Shown in pieces: positions 1-7,541 of a stretch of DNA of 39,798 nucleotides (the first letter of the stretch is position 1; the number at the start of each line of letters is the position of its first letter). Origin of the DNA: Deltaproteobacteria bacterium (GTDB lineage: Bacteria; Desulfobacterota; DSM-4660; Desulfatiglandales; HGW-15). The position numbers were made by a program, and so were the translations under genes. Location of the stretch: positions 1 through 39,798 of the forward strand of contig JAFDHB010000033.1 of the NCBI GenBank assembly GCA_019308985.1, in the 5' to 3' direction. The notes under the pieces are model-generated. The model had not been told where the DNA came from. It was given only the letters and a program-made list of their open reading frames with translations, and ran no database searches.

Positions 1-295
1 AGATCCTTGAAGCCATCATGTCCATTTCCGGTGTCCTGATTACCAAAGATACATCCTCAGCTCCCAAAAAGACCCTGTATCTTTCTGCCTCATGCTCGAA
101 ACGCAGGGGCAGGCCCTGACACATCCTCTTCAGCTTGCTGACCTCCCCATAGCCTATGCCTTCCCTCCGTGCCTGTAATGCCACCACGCGGTACATGGCC
201 CCTGTATCCAAAAAGAAGAAATCTAGCTTCTTTGCGAGCAGTTTGCCGGCCGTGCTTTTTCCGGAACCTGAAGGACCGTCGATTGTTATGATCAT
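1..295 (-). CDS. cmk: Cytidylate kinase, N-terminal part (runs off window)
   Basis: Cytidylate kinase phosphorylates CMP and dCMP using ATP in cytoplasmic pyrimidine nucleotide supply. Translating the minus strand from the ATG at 295 gives [20 protein letters not shown], the family's opening strand and P-loop, followed by the LDTGAMYR motif used for nucleotide recognition. About 98 residues are visible and the reading frame stays open to the window edge, so the C-terminal half of a usual protein of about 220 residues lies outside. An AAAGGA stretch about 13 bases upstream could serve as ribosome binding site. The identification rests on the P-loop and the DTGAMYR motif and is firm; the full length cannot be judged. 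Confidence 0.93.
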   Translation of the reverse strand, partial: MIITIDGPSGSGKSTAGKLLAKKLDFFFLDTGAMYRVVALQARREGIGYGEVSKLKRMCQGLPLRFEHEAERYRVFLGAEDVSLVIRTPEMDMMASRI

Positions 296-481
296 GACCT
301 TGAGCTTATCCTTTGACTCCTATTCAGGGCAGGGATGTCATTCTCCCCGTACCCTATGCAGCGGGATCGTGAAAGGCGCTTCCACGTGTGCGAACTGTGC
401 AAATTAGCCGTCTACATAGGTTAAGATCTCAAAATTTGTGTCAAGTCTCTGTATCTTGTTGTGCAGTTTGCGAACAGATAC

Positions 482-580
482 TAGATGCTGGTTCCCGGCT
501 TCCGGCTCGGAGAGATGCTGGATCTTAAGGAAGGCTTGTTTATTGTTTTATCCAGCATCGAGCATCCGGCATCCAGCATC
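482..580. repeat. Cluster of GATGCTGG / CCAGCATC inverted repeats
   Basis: The 521-bp gap between cmk and the HU gene (296-816) has no convincing gene. Its middle carries several copies of GATGCTGG and its complement: GATGCTGG near 484, GATGCTGGAT at 515-524, and ATCCAGCATC at 550-559 and 571-580. These can pair into alternative hairpins. This looks like a small dispersed repeat; no function is visible. The remainder of the gap is AT-rich and contains the promoter listed next. Confidence 0.6.
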
Positions 581-706
581 GCTTTGCTCAAGCAACGCAG
601 CCAATCTTTCCTCAACTCGTCGGTTTGAGGCAGAGCTTCGCTAGGATGGTTGCTGACGCTTTTATATCAGCATTCAGGAAATATCAAGCATTTATATTAT
701 TTGGGC

Positions 707-735
707 TTGACTAAAGCCCTCTAATTAACTATAAA
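707..735 (+). promoter_or_regulatory. Predicted sigma70-type promoter of the HU/IHF gene
   Basis: TTGACT (707-712) is followed after exactly 17 bases by TATAAA (730-735), within an AT-rich stretch about 80 bases before the HU start codon. Predicted transcription start is near 742, giving a leader of about 75 nucleotides. The SRP RNA starts only 17 bases after the HU stop, so this promoter may also serve it. Confidence 0.5.
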
Positions 736-816
736 CCATTTTGGATTTACAGTGAAGCTGATTTGTACCGGAGTGACGTTTAAACCATATTTCTGACTTC
801 CAGGGAGAGGAATCCT

Positions 817-1092
817 ATGAATAAATCTCAACTAATAGAAGCCCTTGCCAAGGAAGAAAACCTCGCCCTCAAGAAGGCGGAAGAAGTTGTGAACACGGTT
901 TTCGGTGATATGGAGAAGGCCTTGACAAGGGGGGAACGCGTCGAGATTAGGGGTTTTGGCAGCTTTAAGATCAAGCACTATGAAGGTTATCAAGGGAGGA
1001 ATCCAAAGACAGGCGAGATAATCAATGTGGCTTCAAAAAAGCTCCCCTTTTTCAAGGTCGGCAAAGAACTTAAAGAACGCGTTGATATCTGA
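817..1092 (+). CDS. HU / integration host factor family DNA-bending protein
   Basis: A nucleoid protein of 91 residues, the usual HU/IHF length. It would act as a dimer that bends DNA. The beta-arm region RGFGSFKIKHYEGYQGRNPKTG (residues about 45-66) carries the family signature, with the GRNPKTG motif and the proline that intercalates into DNA; the C-terminal FFKVGKELKERV matches the family's last helix. The wording around the arm leans toward an IHF-beta-like paralogue, but HU and IHF subunits cannot be separated safely from sequence alone. The ATG at 817 follows a GGGAGAGGAA ribosome binding site. It stands alone after a good promoter and is followed closely by the SRP RNA gene. Confidence 0.93.
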   Translation: MNKSQLIEALAKEENLALKKAEEVVNTVFGDMEKALTRGERVEIRGFGSFKIKHYEGYQGRNPKTGEIINVASKKLPFFKVGKELKERVDI

Positions 1093-1108
1093 TTTTGCAA
1101 TACATTTC

Positions 1109-1384
1109 CCTTGGTCGTGCTAGACGGGGAGCTAGCGGTGCCCTGTAACCCGAAATCCGCTTATGCGGGGTCGAATGTCCTTGCTGAGAGTCTTTCATCC
1201 AGGGTTTCCGTCGGTCGTTCTTGGCAAGGGAGTGGACCTTGCGTGACAGACACTTGCTAACCCCGTCAGGTCCGGAAGGAAGCAGCGGTACGCAAGAGAG
1301 TCTGTGTCGCAATGACCTCTACTCCTTACACCGGGACGATGATGGGACCTTGGGCGGGACGCGAACAAGGATGCACGACCAAGG
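1109..1384 (+). ncRNA. ffs: Signal recognition particle RNA, long form with Alu domain
   Basis: The RNA scaffold of the signal recognition particle, which binds Ffh and targets membrane proteins. The Ffh-binding tip GTCAGGTCCGGAAGGAAGCA lies at about 1265-1284. The 5' part (GTGCTAGACGGGGAGCTAGC, then CCCTGTAACCCGAAATCCGC) closely follows the Alu-domain sequence of Bacillus scRNA. The two ends close perfectly: CCTTGGTCGTGC at 1109-1120 pairs with GCACGACCAAGG at 1373-1384. The result is a molecule of about 276 nt instead of the 4.5S form of about 110 nt found in enteric bacteria. A T5 run at 1392-1396 follows the closing stem and could end transcription. The boundaries are set by the closing stem. 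Confidence 0.93.
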
Positions 1385-1411
1385 ATCCCACTTTTTGTCT
1401 GCGATCTACCT

Positions 1412-1441
1412 TCCAGACCATAAGCCTCCAGACCATAAGCC
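1412..1441. repeat. Two tandem 15-bp units after the SRP RNA
   Basis: TCCAGACCATAAGCC occurs twice head to tail, at 1412-1426 and 1427-1441, between the SRP RNA and the YfiH start. The duplication is exact. It probably arose by slippage; no regulatory meaning is visible. Confidence 0.8.
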
Positions 1442-1471
1442 TTGCCTGCGCGAAGTGAGCCAAGAATTGAG

Positions 1472-2299
1472 ATGACAGGAACAAGAGCGATTCTCCTGAA
1501 ATCACGGGGCATTCCTGCTGTCCCTGGCATTATGCCCGGCGATTTGGGATATCCTCCTGGCGTTGTGTACTTCCAGTTCGAAGGATTGGCCAAGGCCGGG
1601 CTGAGACATGCGATTTTCACTCGCCTGGGCGGAGTGAGCCGATCTCCTTACGATACCCTCAATGTCAGCAACGAATGCGGTGATGACCCCGAACATGTGA
1701 AGAAGAATCTAGGGATAGTCCGACAGGTGTTTGGAACAAAGCACTTGATTTCCATGAAACAGGTCCATGGAAACCAAGTACAGGTTGTCACCGAGGATGA
1801 TGTGAGCCGCCTGTCCGATCCAATTCATGCGGATGCCTTGATCACCCCCGTGTCTCAAGTCGCCCTGATGGTGAAGCTTGCCGACTGTCAAGGAATCATC
1901 CTCTTTGATCCCATAAGGAGGGTCCTGGCAAATGTCCATTGCGGGTGGAGAGGGAATGTACTCAATATTATCGGCATTGCGGTGGAGAGGATGTGCGCTA
2001 CATTTGGCTCCAAAGCGTCAGAAATCAAGGCCGCCATAAGCCCTTCTCTGGGCCCTTGTTGCGGCGAATTCGTAACCCACGAACAGATCTTCCCGGAGGA
2101 GTTCCGCTCCTTCATGTTGCGAAAGAATTATTTCGATCTTTGGGAAATAAGTCGCCGGCAGCTGATGAGGGCCGGGTTAAGGGATGAAAACATAGAAGTT
2201 GCCGGGATTTGCACACGTTGCAGAACCGACTTCTTTTTTTCCTACCGGGCCGAAGGAATAACGGGGAGGTTTGCCGTCCTATCCATGCTCCAAGAGTAA
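1472..2299 (+). CDS. YfiH/DUF152 family protein (laccase-domain purine nucleoside phosphorylase/deaminase type)
   Basis: This family (YfiH, YlmD, human LACC1/FAMIN) was once called polyphenol oxidase; studied members act on purine nucleosides and use a Zn site of one Cys and two His. All three signature blocks are present: MKQVHGNQV, the ADCQGIILFD block with the Cys, and NVHCGWRG; the ISPSLGPCCGEF block follows. Length is 275 residues from the ATG at 1472, slightly long because of about 35 residues before the conserved YFQFEGLAKAG start. An in-frame ATG at 1442 would lie in the tandem repeat region and is less likely. It is followed by a strong hairpin at about 2313-2340 without a T-run. Confidence 0.88.
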   Translation: MTGTRAILLKSRGIPAVPGIMPGDLGYPPGVVYFQFEGLAKAGLRHAIFTRLGGVSRSPYDTLNVSNECGDDPEHVKKNLGIVRQVFGTKHLISMKQVHGNQVQVVTEDDVSRLSDPIHADALITPVSQVALMVKLADCQGIILFDPIRRVLANVHCGWRGNVLNIIGIAVERMCATFGSKASEIKAAISPSLGPCCGEFVTHEQIFPEEFRSFMLRKNYFDLWEISRRQLMRAGLRDENIEVAGICTRCRTDFFFSYRAEGITGRFAVLSMLQE

Positions 2300-2528
2300 A
2301 CCCCGTGGAATTTCGCACCGGGCATTGAATCCCGTGCGAAAAACCGGAGAGGAACTTAATTCAGTATCCCTGTGGTTCCGAAGGCGCATTCCTACGGGGT
2401 AAACCTGGTTTATCCTATTGACAAAGGATTTAAAAAGATTAATACTTTTCATTAAAGATTCATCAAGCCCAAGAACTTCCTAGAACTGATGCTTTCGGAA
2501 AGGCTGCGGAAGTTCCGCAACGTAGCCT

Positions 2529-2561
2529 TTCGACTGTGCTCATGGCCGTGAGCCTGTCGAA
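2529..2561. repeat. Hairpin repeats in the gap upstream of the FmdB-like gene
   Basis: The gap 2300-2618 has no gene but is rich in hairpins. TTCGAC (2529-2534) and GTCGAA (2556-2561) bracket GCTCA/TGAGC arms, forming a clear stem-loop. Just upstream, AAGGCT-GCGGAA / TTCCGC-AGCCTT (about 2499-2530) forms another nested hairpin. Near 2570-2590 a stretch resembling one end of the dispersed repeat at 36395-36520 occurs. These look like mobile or dispersed palindromes with no visible gene content. Confidence 0.6.
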
Positions 2562-2618
2562 TGGAAATCGGAGTTTTTCCGAAGCCATCAATCTTAAATA
2601 CTTCAAAGGAGGTTGCTT

Positions 2619-2783
2619 ATGCCGTCCTACGACTTTAGATGTGAGAAATGCAACAAAAAGTTCACCCTCACCCTCTCCATTTCCGAGTATGAGGGTACCA
2701 AGGTAAGGTGCCCGAAATGCAAGAGTACTAGGGTCAGACAGGAAATAACCCCATTTCAAGTGGTGACCTCAAAGAAGAGCTAA
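2619..2783 (+). CDS. FmdB-family zinc-ribbon protein
   Basis: A 54-residue protein beginning MPSYDFRCEKC, the typical opening of the FmdB/CxxC regulatory-protein family, with two CxxC pairs (CEKC and CPKC) expected to bind one zinc. The name comes from a putative regulator of formylmethanofuran dehydrogenase, but the role in bacteria is not established. The ATG at 2619 follows AAAGGAGG with good spacing. It heads a compact + strand run with the next zinc-ribbon gene (5-bp gap), QueD-like and kdsB. The basic C-terminal tail would suit nucleic acid or protein contacts; that is speculation. Confidence 0.85.
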   Translation: MPSYDFRCEKCNKKFTLTLSISEYEGTKVRCPKCKSTRVRQEITPFQVVTSKKS

Positions 2784-2788
2784 GATAA

Positions 2789-3052
2789 ATGGAATGCCCT
2801 CATTGTCACAACCGGATAGAAGGTAAATCTTGTCCTGCATGCCGGGCAGAAGTGCCCACAGAAGGACTTTACTGCATGTATTGCGGTGCTCCCATGGAAC
2901 AGCCCGACTTCGACGGCGGTGCAGAAAACGGTATCGACCTGGATGACCGGGTGCTTTGCCCCGACGGGACCTGCACCGGGATAATCATAGACGGTAAGTG
3001 CAGCGAATGTGGAAGGCCTTATGGGGATCCGGACAAGACTGAACCAGGATAG
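2789..3052 (+). CDS. Small double zinc-ribbon protein, function unknown
   Basis: An 87-residue protein with three CxxC-type pairs spread over its length: CPHC and CPAC near the N-terminus, CMYC near residue 30, then CxxxxC (CPDGTC) and CSEC near the C-terminus. These would make at least two zinc ribbons. The acidic middle (residues about 38-55) separates them. It lies 5 bp after the FmdB-like gene and 8 bp before the QueD-like gene and is very probably co-translated with both. I do not recognise a named family; zinc-ribbon domains of this type often serve as adaptors. Confidence 0.75.
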   Translation: MECPHCHNRIEGKSCPACRAEVPTEGLYCMYCGAPMEQPDFDGGAENGIDLDDRVLCPDGTCTGIIIDGKCSECGRPYGDPDKTEPG

Positions 3053-3060
3053 CAAGGAAA

Positions 3061-3432
3061 GTGTTTGAGCTAAGAGTTGTCTCTCATTTTGCAGCCGCGC
3101 ACCAGCTGGAAGAATGTGGCGGAAGATGTGAAAGGTTACATGGCCATAACTGGAAGGTGGAAGTCTATGTGAGAGGCGCAAGCCTGGGGGAACAAGGGCT
3201 TCTGGTAGACTTCCGGGTAATCAAGGACGCCACTGAAAGGGTGGTTAAAGGTCTTGATCATCAATTCCTGAATGAACTGACGGAATTCAAAGGTGTCAAC
3301 CCTTCCTCAGAAAACATAGCCTACTATATCTTTCGTGCCCTCAGCCGGGAGCTGAACACTGAAAATTACAGGGTCAGCCGTGTAACCGCATGGGAGTCGG
3401 AGTCCGCCTGCGCCACATACCAGGAAGAATGA
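3061..3432 (+). CDS. 6-pyruvoyl-tetrahydropterin synthase / QueD-like protein
   Basis: Members convert 7,8-dihydroneopterin triphosphate either to 6-pyruvoyl-tetrahydropterin or, as QueD, to 6-carboxy-tetrahydropterin in queuosine synthesis. The zinc ligands are His14 (FAAAHQL) and His27/His29 (LHGHNW), with the catalytic-type Cys23 just before. The later VDFRVIKD and LDHQFLNE blocks and the C-terminal WES motif are in place. Length is 123 residues, the usual size. Start is GTG at 3061 after an AAGGAA ribosome binding site. No other queuosine genes are visible, so QueD versus a folate or pterin role is undecided. It sits 26 bp before kdsB. Confidence 0.88.
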   Translation: MFELRVVSHFAAAHQLEECGGRCERLHGHNWKVEVYVRGASLGEQGLLVDFRVIKDATERVVKGLDHQFLNELTEFKGVNPSSENIAYYIFRALSRELNTENYRVSRVTAWESESACATYQEE

Positions 3433-3458
3433 CCTGCGTTTATCCGGGTTGAGATCAC

Positions 3459-4196
3459 ATGAAAATTATTGCCTTTATCCCAGCAAGGTACGAATCTTCT
3501 CGTTTCCCGGGGAAACCACTGGCCCTTATCGCCGGTAAGCCCATGATTCAGCATGTCTACCTTCGGGCCATTTCGTGCAGCAGCGTATCACGAGTGATAG
3601 TTGCAACAGATGATGAACGGATCAGTGATTGTGTTCAGGGATTCGGAGGCGATGTCATCCTTACAGAAAGAGAACACCATACAGGTACGGATAGGGTCGC
3701 GGAGGCCGCGAGGAAGATAGGTTTGAGGGATGAGGATATAGCCATAAACATACAGGGCGACCAACCCCTGTTTAATCCTGAATCAATCACCCATCTCCTT
3801 TCTCCATTGCTCCGGGATCCTTCCCTCCTTATGTCCACCCTTGTTTACAAGATGAGCGCTGAGAATGAGATCCAGGACCCAAGAAATGTCAAGGTGGTGG
3901 CGGACAGGGAAGGCTTTGCGCTCTACTTCTCCAGGTCGGCCATTCCCTATTTTCGGGATTCCCGCTGGGGGCGCATCTACCTCAAGCACCTGGGATTTTA
4001 TGCTTACCGCATGGGCTTCTTGCAAGAGTTTGCCTCGCTCCCTGTGGGGGACTTGGAGGACAAAGAAAAGCTCGAACAGCTCAGGGCCCTGGAATACGGA
4101 CACAGGATCAAGGTGATCGAGACGCCACACGATTCTATTGAAGTTGACTCCCCTAAGGATATCGAGGAGGTGGAAGCGCTTTTGGAGAGAAGTTGA
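3459..4196 (+). CDS. kdsB: 3-deoxy-manno-octulosonate cytidylyltransferase (CMP-Kdo synthetase)
   Basis: Activates Kdo with CTP for lipopolysaccharide inner-core assembly in the cytoplasm; its presence implies a Gram-negative envelope. The N-terminal IPARYESSRFPGKPL is the family's CTP-binding signature, followed by VATDDERI, the HHTGTDRV block and INIQGDQP, all characteristic of KdsB. Length is 245 residues, as expected. It ends the + strand run and is convergent with the ACT-domain gene, with only 47 bp between the stops. Confidence 0.96.
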   Translation: MKIIAFIPARYESSRFPGKPLALIAGKPMIQHVYLRAISCSSVSRVIVATDDERISDCVQGFGGDVILTEREHHTGTDRVAEAARKIGLRDEDIAINIQGDQPLFNPESITHLLSPLLRDPSLLMSTLVYKMSAENEIQDPRNVKVVADREGFALYFSRSAIPYFRDSRWGRIYLKHLGFYAYRMGFLQEFASLPVGDLEDKEKLEQLRALEYGHRIKVIETPHDSIEVDSPKDIEEVEALLERS

Positions 4197-4243
4197 CAAG
4201 CTCCAGCCGGTTCCACTGGATCTTTTCCGGGACAACCTGGCCG

Positions 4244-4732
4244 CTATTCTTCGTCTTTGAAAATCAATGCCGCAGCATCAATGTCTTCCGGCGAGAACAC
4301 GAAAAGGGATTTCCTTGCATTCGGCAAGGCGGAACCGTAGACATAATTGATATTGATGCCTTCTTCCCCGAACTTCTTTGCCATTTTGGCCAGGGTGCCC
4401 GGCTTGTTCTCTATCTCCAGGGCAATAACCGGCATTATGTCAAAGATGTACCCTTCCCTGGAGAGCACATCTATTGCATTGTCGGTCTTGTTGACCAGCA
4501 GTCTGATAAGCGCATAGTCGGCGGAATCCTTTTGCATGGACCCGTAAGAGGCCGCCGGGGCCACTCTTTTCAGGGATTTGCCCCTCGCCTTGAAGAGTTC
4601 CTGCACGTAAGCTGAAGCGTCCTGGATGGTGAGGGCGTCTATGTTTATCCCTTCGCCGGCGAGAAGACTCGCCAGCTTACCCAGCTCACCCGGCGCGTTC
4701 AGCAAGAACAACTGGATTTCCGTCCTTACCAT
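4244..4732 (-). CDS. Tandem ACT-domain protein
   Basis: A 162-residue protein made of two ACT domains and nothing else: the first at residues about 4-72 (LFLLNAPGELGKLASLL) and the second at about 100-160 (LEIENKPGTLAKMAKKF). ACT domains bind amino acids or other small ligands and usually control an attached enzyme; free-standing pairs probably sense a ligand and act on a partner protein. It is the last gene of the hflK-hflC run, 7 bp after hflC, but whether it is functionally linked to the protease regulator is unclear. The substrate cannot be told from sequence. Confidence 0.85.
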   Translation of the reverse strand: MVRTEIQLFLLNAPGELGKLASLLAGEGINIDALTIQDASAYVQELFKARGKSLKRVAPAASYGSMQKDSADYALIRLLVNKTDNAIDVLSREGYIFDIMPVIALEIENKPGTLAKMAKKFGEEGININYVYGSALPNARKSLFVFSPEDIDAAALIFKDEE

Positions 4733-4739
4733 ATCCCCC

Positions 4740-5711
4740 CTACCTCTGTGTCGATGTGAAATCCTCGCCGAAATCTCCGCCCTTGTAACCCTTGAAGTAT
4801 TTCAAAAATTCGGAATCAGTGGAAAGGATCAGGGTGCTGTCCTTGTCTATGGCCTTCTTGTACAGTTCCAAGGTCTCCAGAAAGGAGTAAAACTCCGGGT
4901 CTTTGCCATAGGCCTGGGCATAAATGAGGGCGGCCTCAGCATCGGCCTTTCCCTTTATCTCCTGGGCCCTGCGGTAGGCCTCGGAGGTGATCTGCTTCAG
5001 GGCCTTTTCCTTTTCTCCTTCTATCTTCCTGGCCTCTCCCTGTCCCTCTGAACGGAATTTTTCGGCTACCTGTTTTCTTTCTGCAATCATCCTTTCGTAA
5101 ACCGATCTTCGCACCTGTTCCACGTAGTTAAGACGCTTTATCTTGACATCCACCAGTTCTATGCCGAACTTTGACAGCTTTGGTTGCGCCTGCTCCAGGA
5201 TGCCCTTTGTGATCTTTTCCCTGCCCATGGTCACCTCGCCCAGGGGCCTTGTATCTTTGATTTCCACCGTAACTATCTCGAAGGTATCCAGTTCCCGGTT
5301 TGTGCTCCTCACGGTCTCTATGAGGGGATAGGAGGTCACAAAGTTGCGTACCGCGGAATCGATGATGTCGTCCAGCCTGGCCAGGGCTCCAACGACGTTG
5401 TTCACCGTTTGGAAAAACAGCAACGGATCCACTATCTTCCACCGCGCAAAGGTATCCACCCAGATGAAAGTCTTGTCCTGGGTTGGTATCTGCCCCGGGT
5501 CACCGTCCCAGTCGAGAAGATTCTTAGGGAAATAGTTGGCCTGCTGAATCACCGGTATCTTGAACTTCAGGCCCGGTTCCTTTATCGGGTCGCCAACCGG
5601 CCTTCCAAACTGGGTGATGACTACCTGTTCGGTCTCGTCAACGGTGTAGGCGGCGGTATAAAGGGCGATAAGCCCCACGACAATGACGACAATAGGGGCC
5701 TTAAGTTTCAC
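4740..5711 (-). CDS. hflC: HflC, SPFH-domain subunit of the FtsH-regulating HflKC complex
   Basis: HflC forms with HflK a large membrane cage around FtsH and modulates degradation of membrane proteins. The protein has one N-terminal membrane anchor (residues about 5-22), then the SPFH/band-7 domain starting VDETEQVVITQFGRPV, then a charged helical region with the ERKQVAEKFRSEGQGEARKI stretch (residues about 213-232), and a C-terminal SFLETLELYKK segment typical of HflC. Length is 323 residues. The start ATG overlaps the hflK stop by four bases, so the two are translationally coupled. Confidence 0.95.
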   Translation of the reverse strand: MKLKAPIVVIVVGLIALYTAAYTVDETEQVVITQFGRPVGDPIKEPGLKFKIPVIQQANYFPKNLLDWDGDPGQIPTQDKTFIWVDTFARWKIVDPLLFFQTVNNVVGALARLDDIIDSAVRNFVTSYPLIETVRSTNRELDTFEIVTVEIKDTRPLGEVTMGREKITKGILEQAQPKLSKFGIELVDVKIKRLNYVEQVRRSVYERMIAERKQVAEKFRSEGQGEARKIEGEKEKALKQITSEAYRRAQEIKGKADAEAALIYAQAYGKDPEFYSFLETLELYKKAIDKDSTLILSTDSEFLKYFKGYKGGDFGEDFTSTQR

Positions 5712-6754
5712 TTTGTTCCTCCTTTATCCTCATACTTGTCCAGGTTGAGCAGGGGCAGCAAATTCCTTTGGTCTGCATCGATGATGTACTTGTTGCCCAA
5801 CTTGGGAATGACCTCTCCAAGGGCTTCAAGGTAAAGCCTCCGCCTGGTCACATCCTTTGCCTTTATGTATTCGTCGTAAAGCGCAAGGAACCTGGCCACG
5901 TCACCCCTGGCCCGATTCACCCGGTCCAGGGCATAGCCTTCAGCTGTCCTGATGGTCTTTTCCGCCTGCCCCTTGGCCTGGGGTATGGCCTTGTTATACT
6001 GCTCCCTGGCTTGGTAGATCATCTTTTCCTTTTCCTGGATCGCCTGGTTCACTTCATTGAAGGCGGGTTGAACAGGTTCGGGTACGTTTGTCTTCTTCAT
6101 CTCGATAGTGGTGACCGCTATTCCGGTCTGCGCTTCGTCCAGTTCCTTTTGAAGGAGTTCCTTTGCCTGGACCGCTATCTCCATGCGTTTGCTGATCACC
6201 TCGTTGATACTCCTGTCCCCCACCACCAGGCGCATGGTCGCCTCGGCCAGGTCCCTCAAGGTCCCGCGCACATTCTCCACCTTGAAGAGGTAGTCACGGG
6301 GGTCCTTGACCCTGTACTGGACCACCCAGGGTACCACCGCCACGTTCAGGTCTCCGGTCAACATCAAGGATTCTTTCAAGTAGGCTGTTCCTGTTGCATA
6401 CCTTGTTCTGACACCGGCCTGGAGGGTTCTGAACCCGAATTCCTCCTTGAAGATGTACCTCACCTTAACCTTGGTGACCTTCTCAATCCCTTTGGGGAGC
6501 TTGAGGTGTAGACCGGGAGGGGTGGTCTTGACATACCTGCCGAACCTCTGGATCACCCCCACCTCGTCCACATCAACGGTGTAGACAGAGGTGGAACCAA
6601 GATAAATGAGCAGGATAATTACTATTATCACCCAAATAGTCGGGAATTTTCCCTTGGCTCCCCTGATCTTGTTAAAGATCTCACCCATCTGGGGAGGCGC
6701 TCCACCTGGCCCCGACTTCCGTTGCTGTTGCAGTTTGTCCCAGTCCCAAGCCAT
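5708..6754 (-). CDS. hflK: HflK, SPFH-domain subunit of the FtsH-regulating HflKC complex
   Basis: Partner of HflC. The N-terminus is MAWDWDKLQQQ followed by a Gly/Pro-rich cytoplasmic stretch, a membrane segment at residues about 42-62, the SPFH domain (VDVDEVGVIQRFGRYV) and a long coiled helix rich in Glu/Gln/Lys. The length, about 348 residues, is slightly shorter than the E. coli protein, whose glycine-rich N-terminus is longer. The ATG at 6754 was chosen because AAAAGGTG lies seven bases upstream; a GTG at 6763 is in frame but lies inside that binding site. A predicted promoter sits just upstream. Confidence 0.94.
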   Translation of the reverse strand: MAWDWDKLQQQRKSGPGGAPPQMGEIFNKIRGAKGKFPTIWVIIVIILLIYLGSTSVYTVDVDEVGVIQRFGRYVKTTPPGLHLKLPKGIEKVTKVKVRYIFKEEFGFRTLQAGVRTRYATGTAYLKESLMLTGDLNVAVVPWVVQYRVKDPRDYLFKVENVRGTLRDLAEATMRLVVGDRSINEVISKRMEIAVQAKELLQKELDEAQTGIAVTTIEMKKTNVPEPVQPAFNEVNQAIQEKEKMIYQAREQYNKAIPQAKGQAEKTIRTAEGYALDRVNRARGDVARFLALYDEYIKAKDVTRRRLYLEALGEVIPKLGNKYIIDADQRNLLPLLNLDKYEDKGGTK

Positions 6755-6788
6755 AATAATCACCTTTTCTGGATTGATCTATTGTGCT

Positions 6789-6817
6789 AGCATATAGACA
6801 AGTGCTAAATTCGTCAA
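6789..6817 (-). promoter_or_regulatory. Predicted promoter of hflK-hflC-ACT operon
   Basis: On the minus strand TTGACG (6817-6812) and TATGCT (6794-6789) are separated by 17 bases, and transcription would begin near 6782, about 28 bases before the hflK ATG. The 87-bp divergent gap also carries the start region of the DUF721 gene. Confidence 0.4.
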
Positions 6818-6850
6818 GAAATAACTCAAAAGAGCAAATTCCTTTTTGTC

Positions 6851-7156
6851 ATGAATAAGAAAAAAGACCCTTTCACCTCCCTTGGTGATGTGATAAGCGA
6901 GCTGTTGGGTGACAGGAATCTCCCTTTCAACCCTAAGGATGCCCTGATATGGAGGGTATGGGACGAGGTGGTTGGTCCCGTTACCTGCAAGTACGCCCAA
7001 CCCTCATGGATCAAAAACGGCATCCTCAGGGTGAAGGTAGAGGATCCCATATGGCTCCAGGAGCTGCAATTCTTTGAGGGCACAATCGTAGGAAAACTCA
7101 ACCAGAAGCTCGGGCGTAAGGCTGTAAAGAGCATTGAGTTCAGGCTCAAATCGTGA
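6851..7156 (+). CDS. DUF721 / DciA-like protein
   Basis: A 101-residue protein with the DUF721 pattern: IWRVWDEVVGP near residue 34-44 and, after it, ILRVKVEDPIWLQELQFF. DciA proteins of this family help load the replicative helicase DnaB in bacteria that lack DnaC; many short homologues carry only this core. The ATG at 6851 is the only good start, though its upstream region (CTTTTTGTC) has no clear Shine-Dalgarno sequence. It is transcribed away from hflK and followed by the structured RNA candidate. Confidence 0.75.
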   Translation: MNKKKDPFTSLGDVISELLGDRNLPFNPKDALIWRVWDEVVGPVTCKYAQPSWIKNGILRVKVEDPIWLQELQFFEGTIVGKLNQKLGRKAVKSIEFRLKS

Positions 7157-7194
7157 TGGCGTGTTGACCAGAGCCTGATCAACGACGATCAGTG

Positions 7195-7410
7195 GTCCCT
7201 TGGGGTCTTTTCACAAAGCTCAATCAAATGTCTCCCAGGCCCCCCTTACGAGAGCACCAAACACTTAATCGAAGGCCACAGTAGCCCCAGGAGAACATCT
7301 CCAACGGAGACTCCTGTCTTGTGCCTATGGGGAAATGCAATATGAGGGTAATGGGGGCGTGCAAACAGCTCAAGAGAAATATTGAGCCTTGTGAAAAGAC
7401 CCCAAGGGAC
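7195..7410 (+). ncRNA. Rod-like structured RNA candidate, resembles 6S RNA
   Basis: Between the DUF721 gene and the methyltransferase lies a 216-nt unit whose ends are perfect 22-base inverted repeats (7195-7216 with 7389-7410; left arm starts GTCCCTTGGGGTC). Pairing continues inward with GCTCAAT/ATTGAGC, is interrupted by an open region, resumes with GCCCCCxTTAC / GTAATGGGGGC, and ends in a TCTCC-AAC-GGAGA hairpin. The 3' strand of the open region can fold into GCTCAA-loop-TTGAGC, competing with the closing stem. A closing stem, central bubble and 3'-strand bubble hairpin are the architecture of 6S RNA. Upstream TTGACC (7164-7169) and downstream T6 (7440-7445) favour the + strand. A short non-autonomous mobile element is the alternative. 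Confidence 0.45.
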
Positions 7411-7541
7411 TACAAGAGCAAATACCATCATGCTCCATCTTTTTTGCCCGTAAATAGATGCAACGGGATGGTTTGGGCAGTTGCCTGTTGACGGGCTATT
7501 GATCAGGCTTCCGGGTGATGGGATGTCCAGGCCGTACCCCC

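Noticed and set aside
1195..1620. Minus-strand frame across the SRP RNA
   Set aside because: It covers the SRP RNA and the YfiH 5' end on the opposite strand; not coding.
2313..2340. Rho-independent terminator after YfiH
   Set aside because: Strong hairpin (TTTCGCAC...GTGCGAAA) but no T-run on either strand; may still be a weak terminator or repeat.
5184..5834. 216-codon + strand open frame within hflC/hflK
   Set aside because: It lies antisense to two clear SPFH genes and has no recognisable domain; a shadow frame.
6784..6812. CIRCE (HrcA) element before hflK
   Set aside because: The AAGTGCTAA half matches, but the other half (TTAGCACTC) is poor and the spacing is too short for the N9 consensus.
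7195..7410. MITE or insertion-sequence remnant as first explanation
   Set aside because: No target duplication is visible on the flanks and the internal folding with competing stems fits a functional RNA better. Kept as alternative only.
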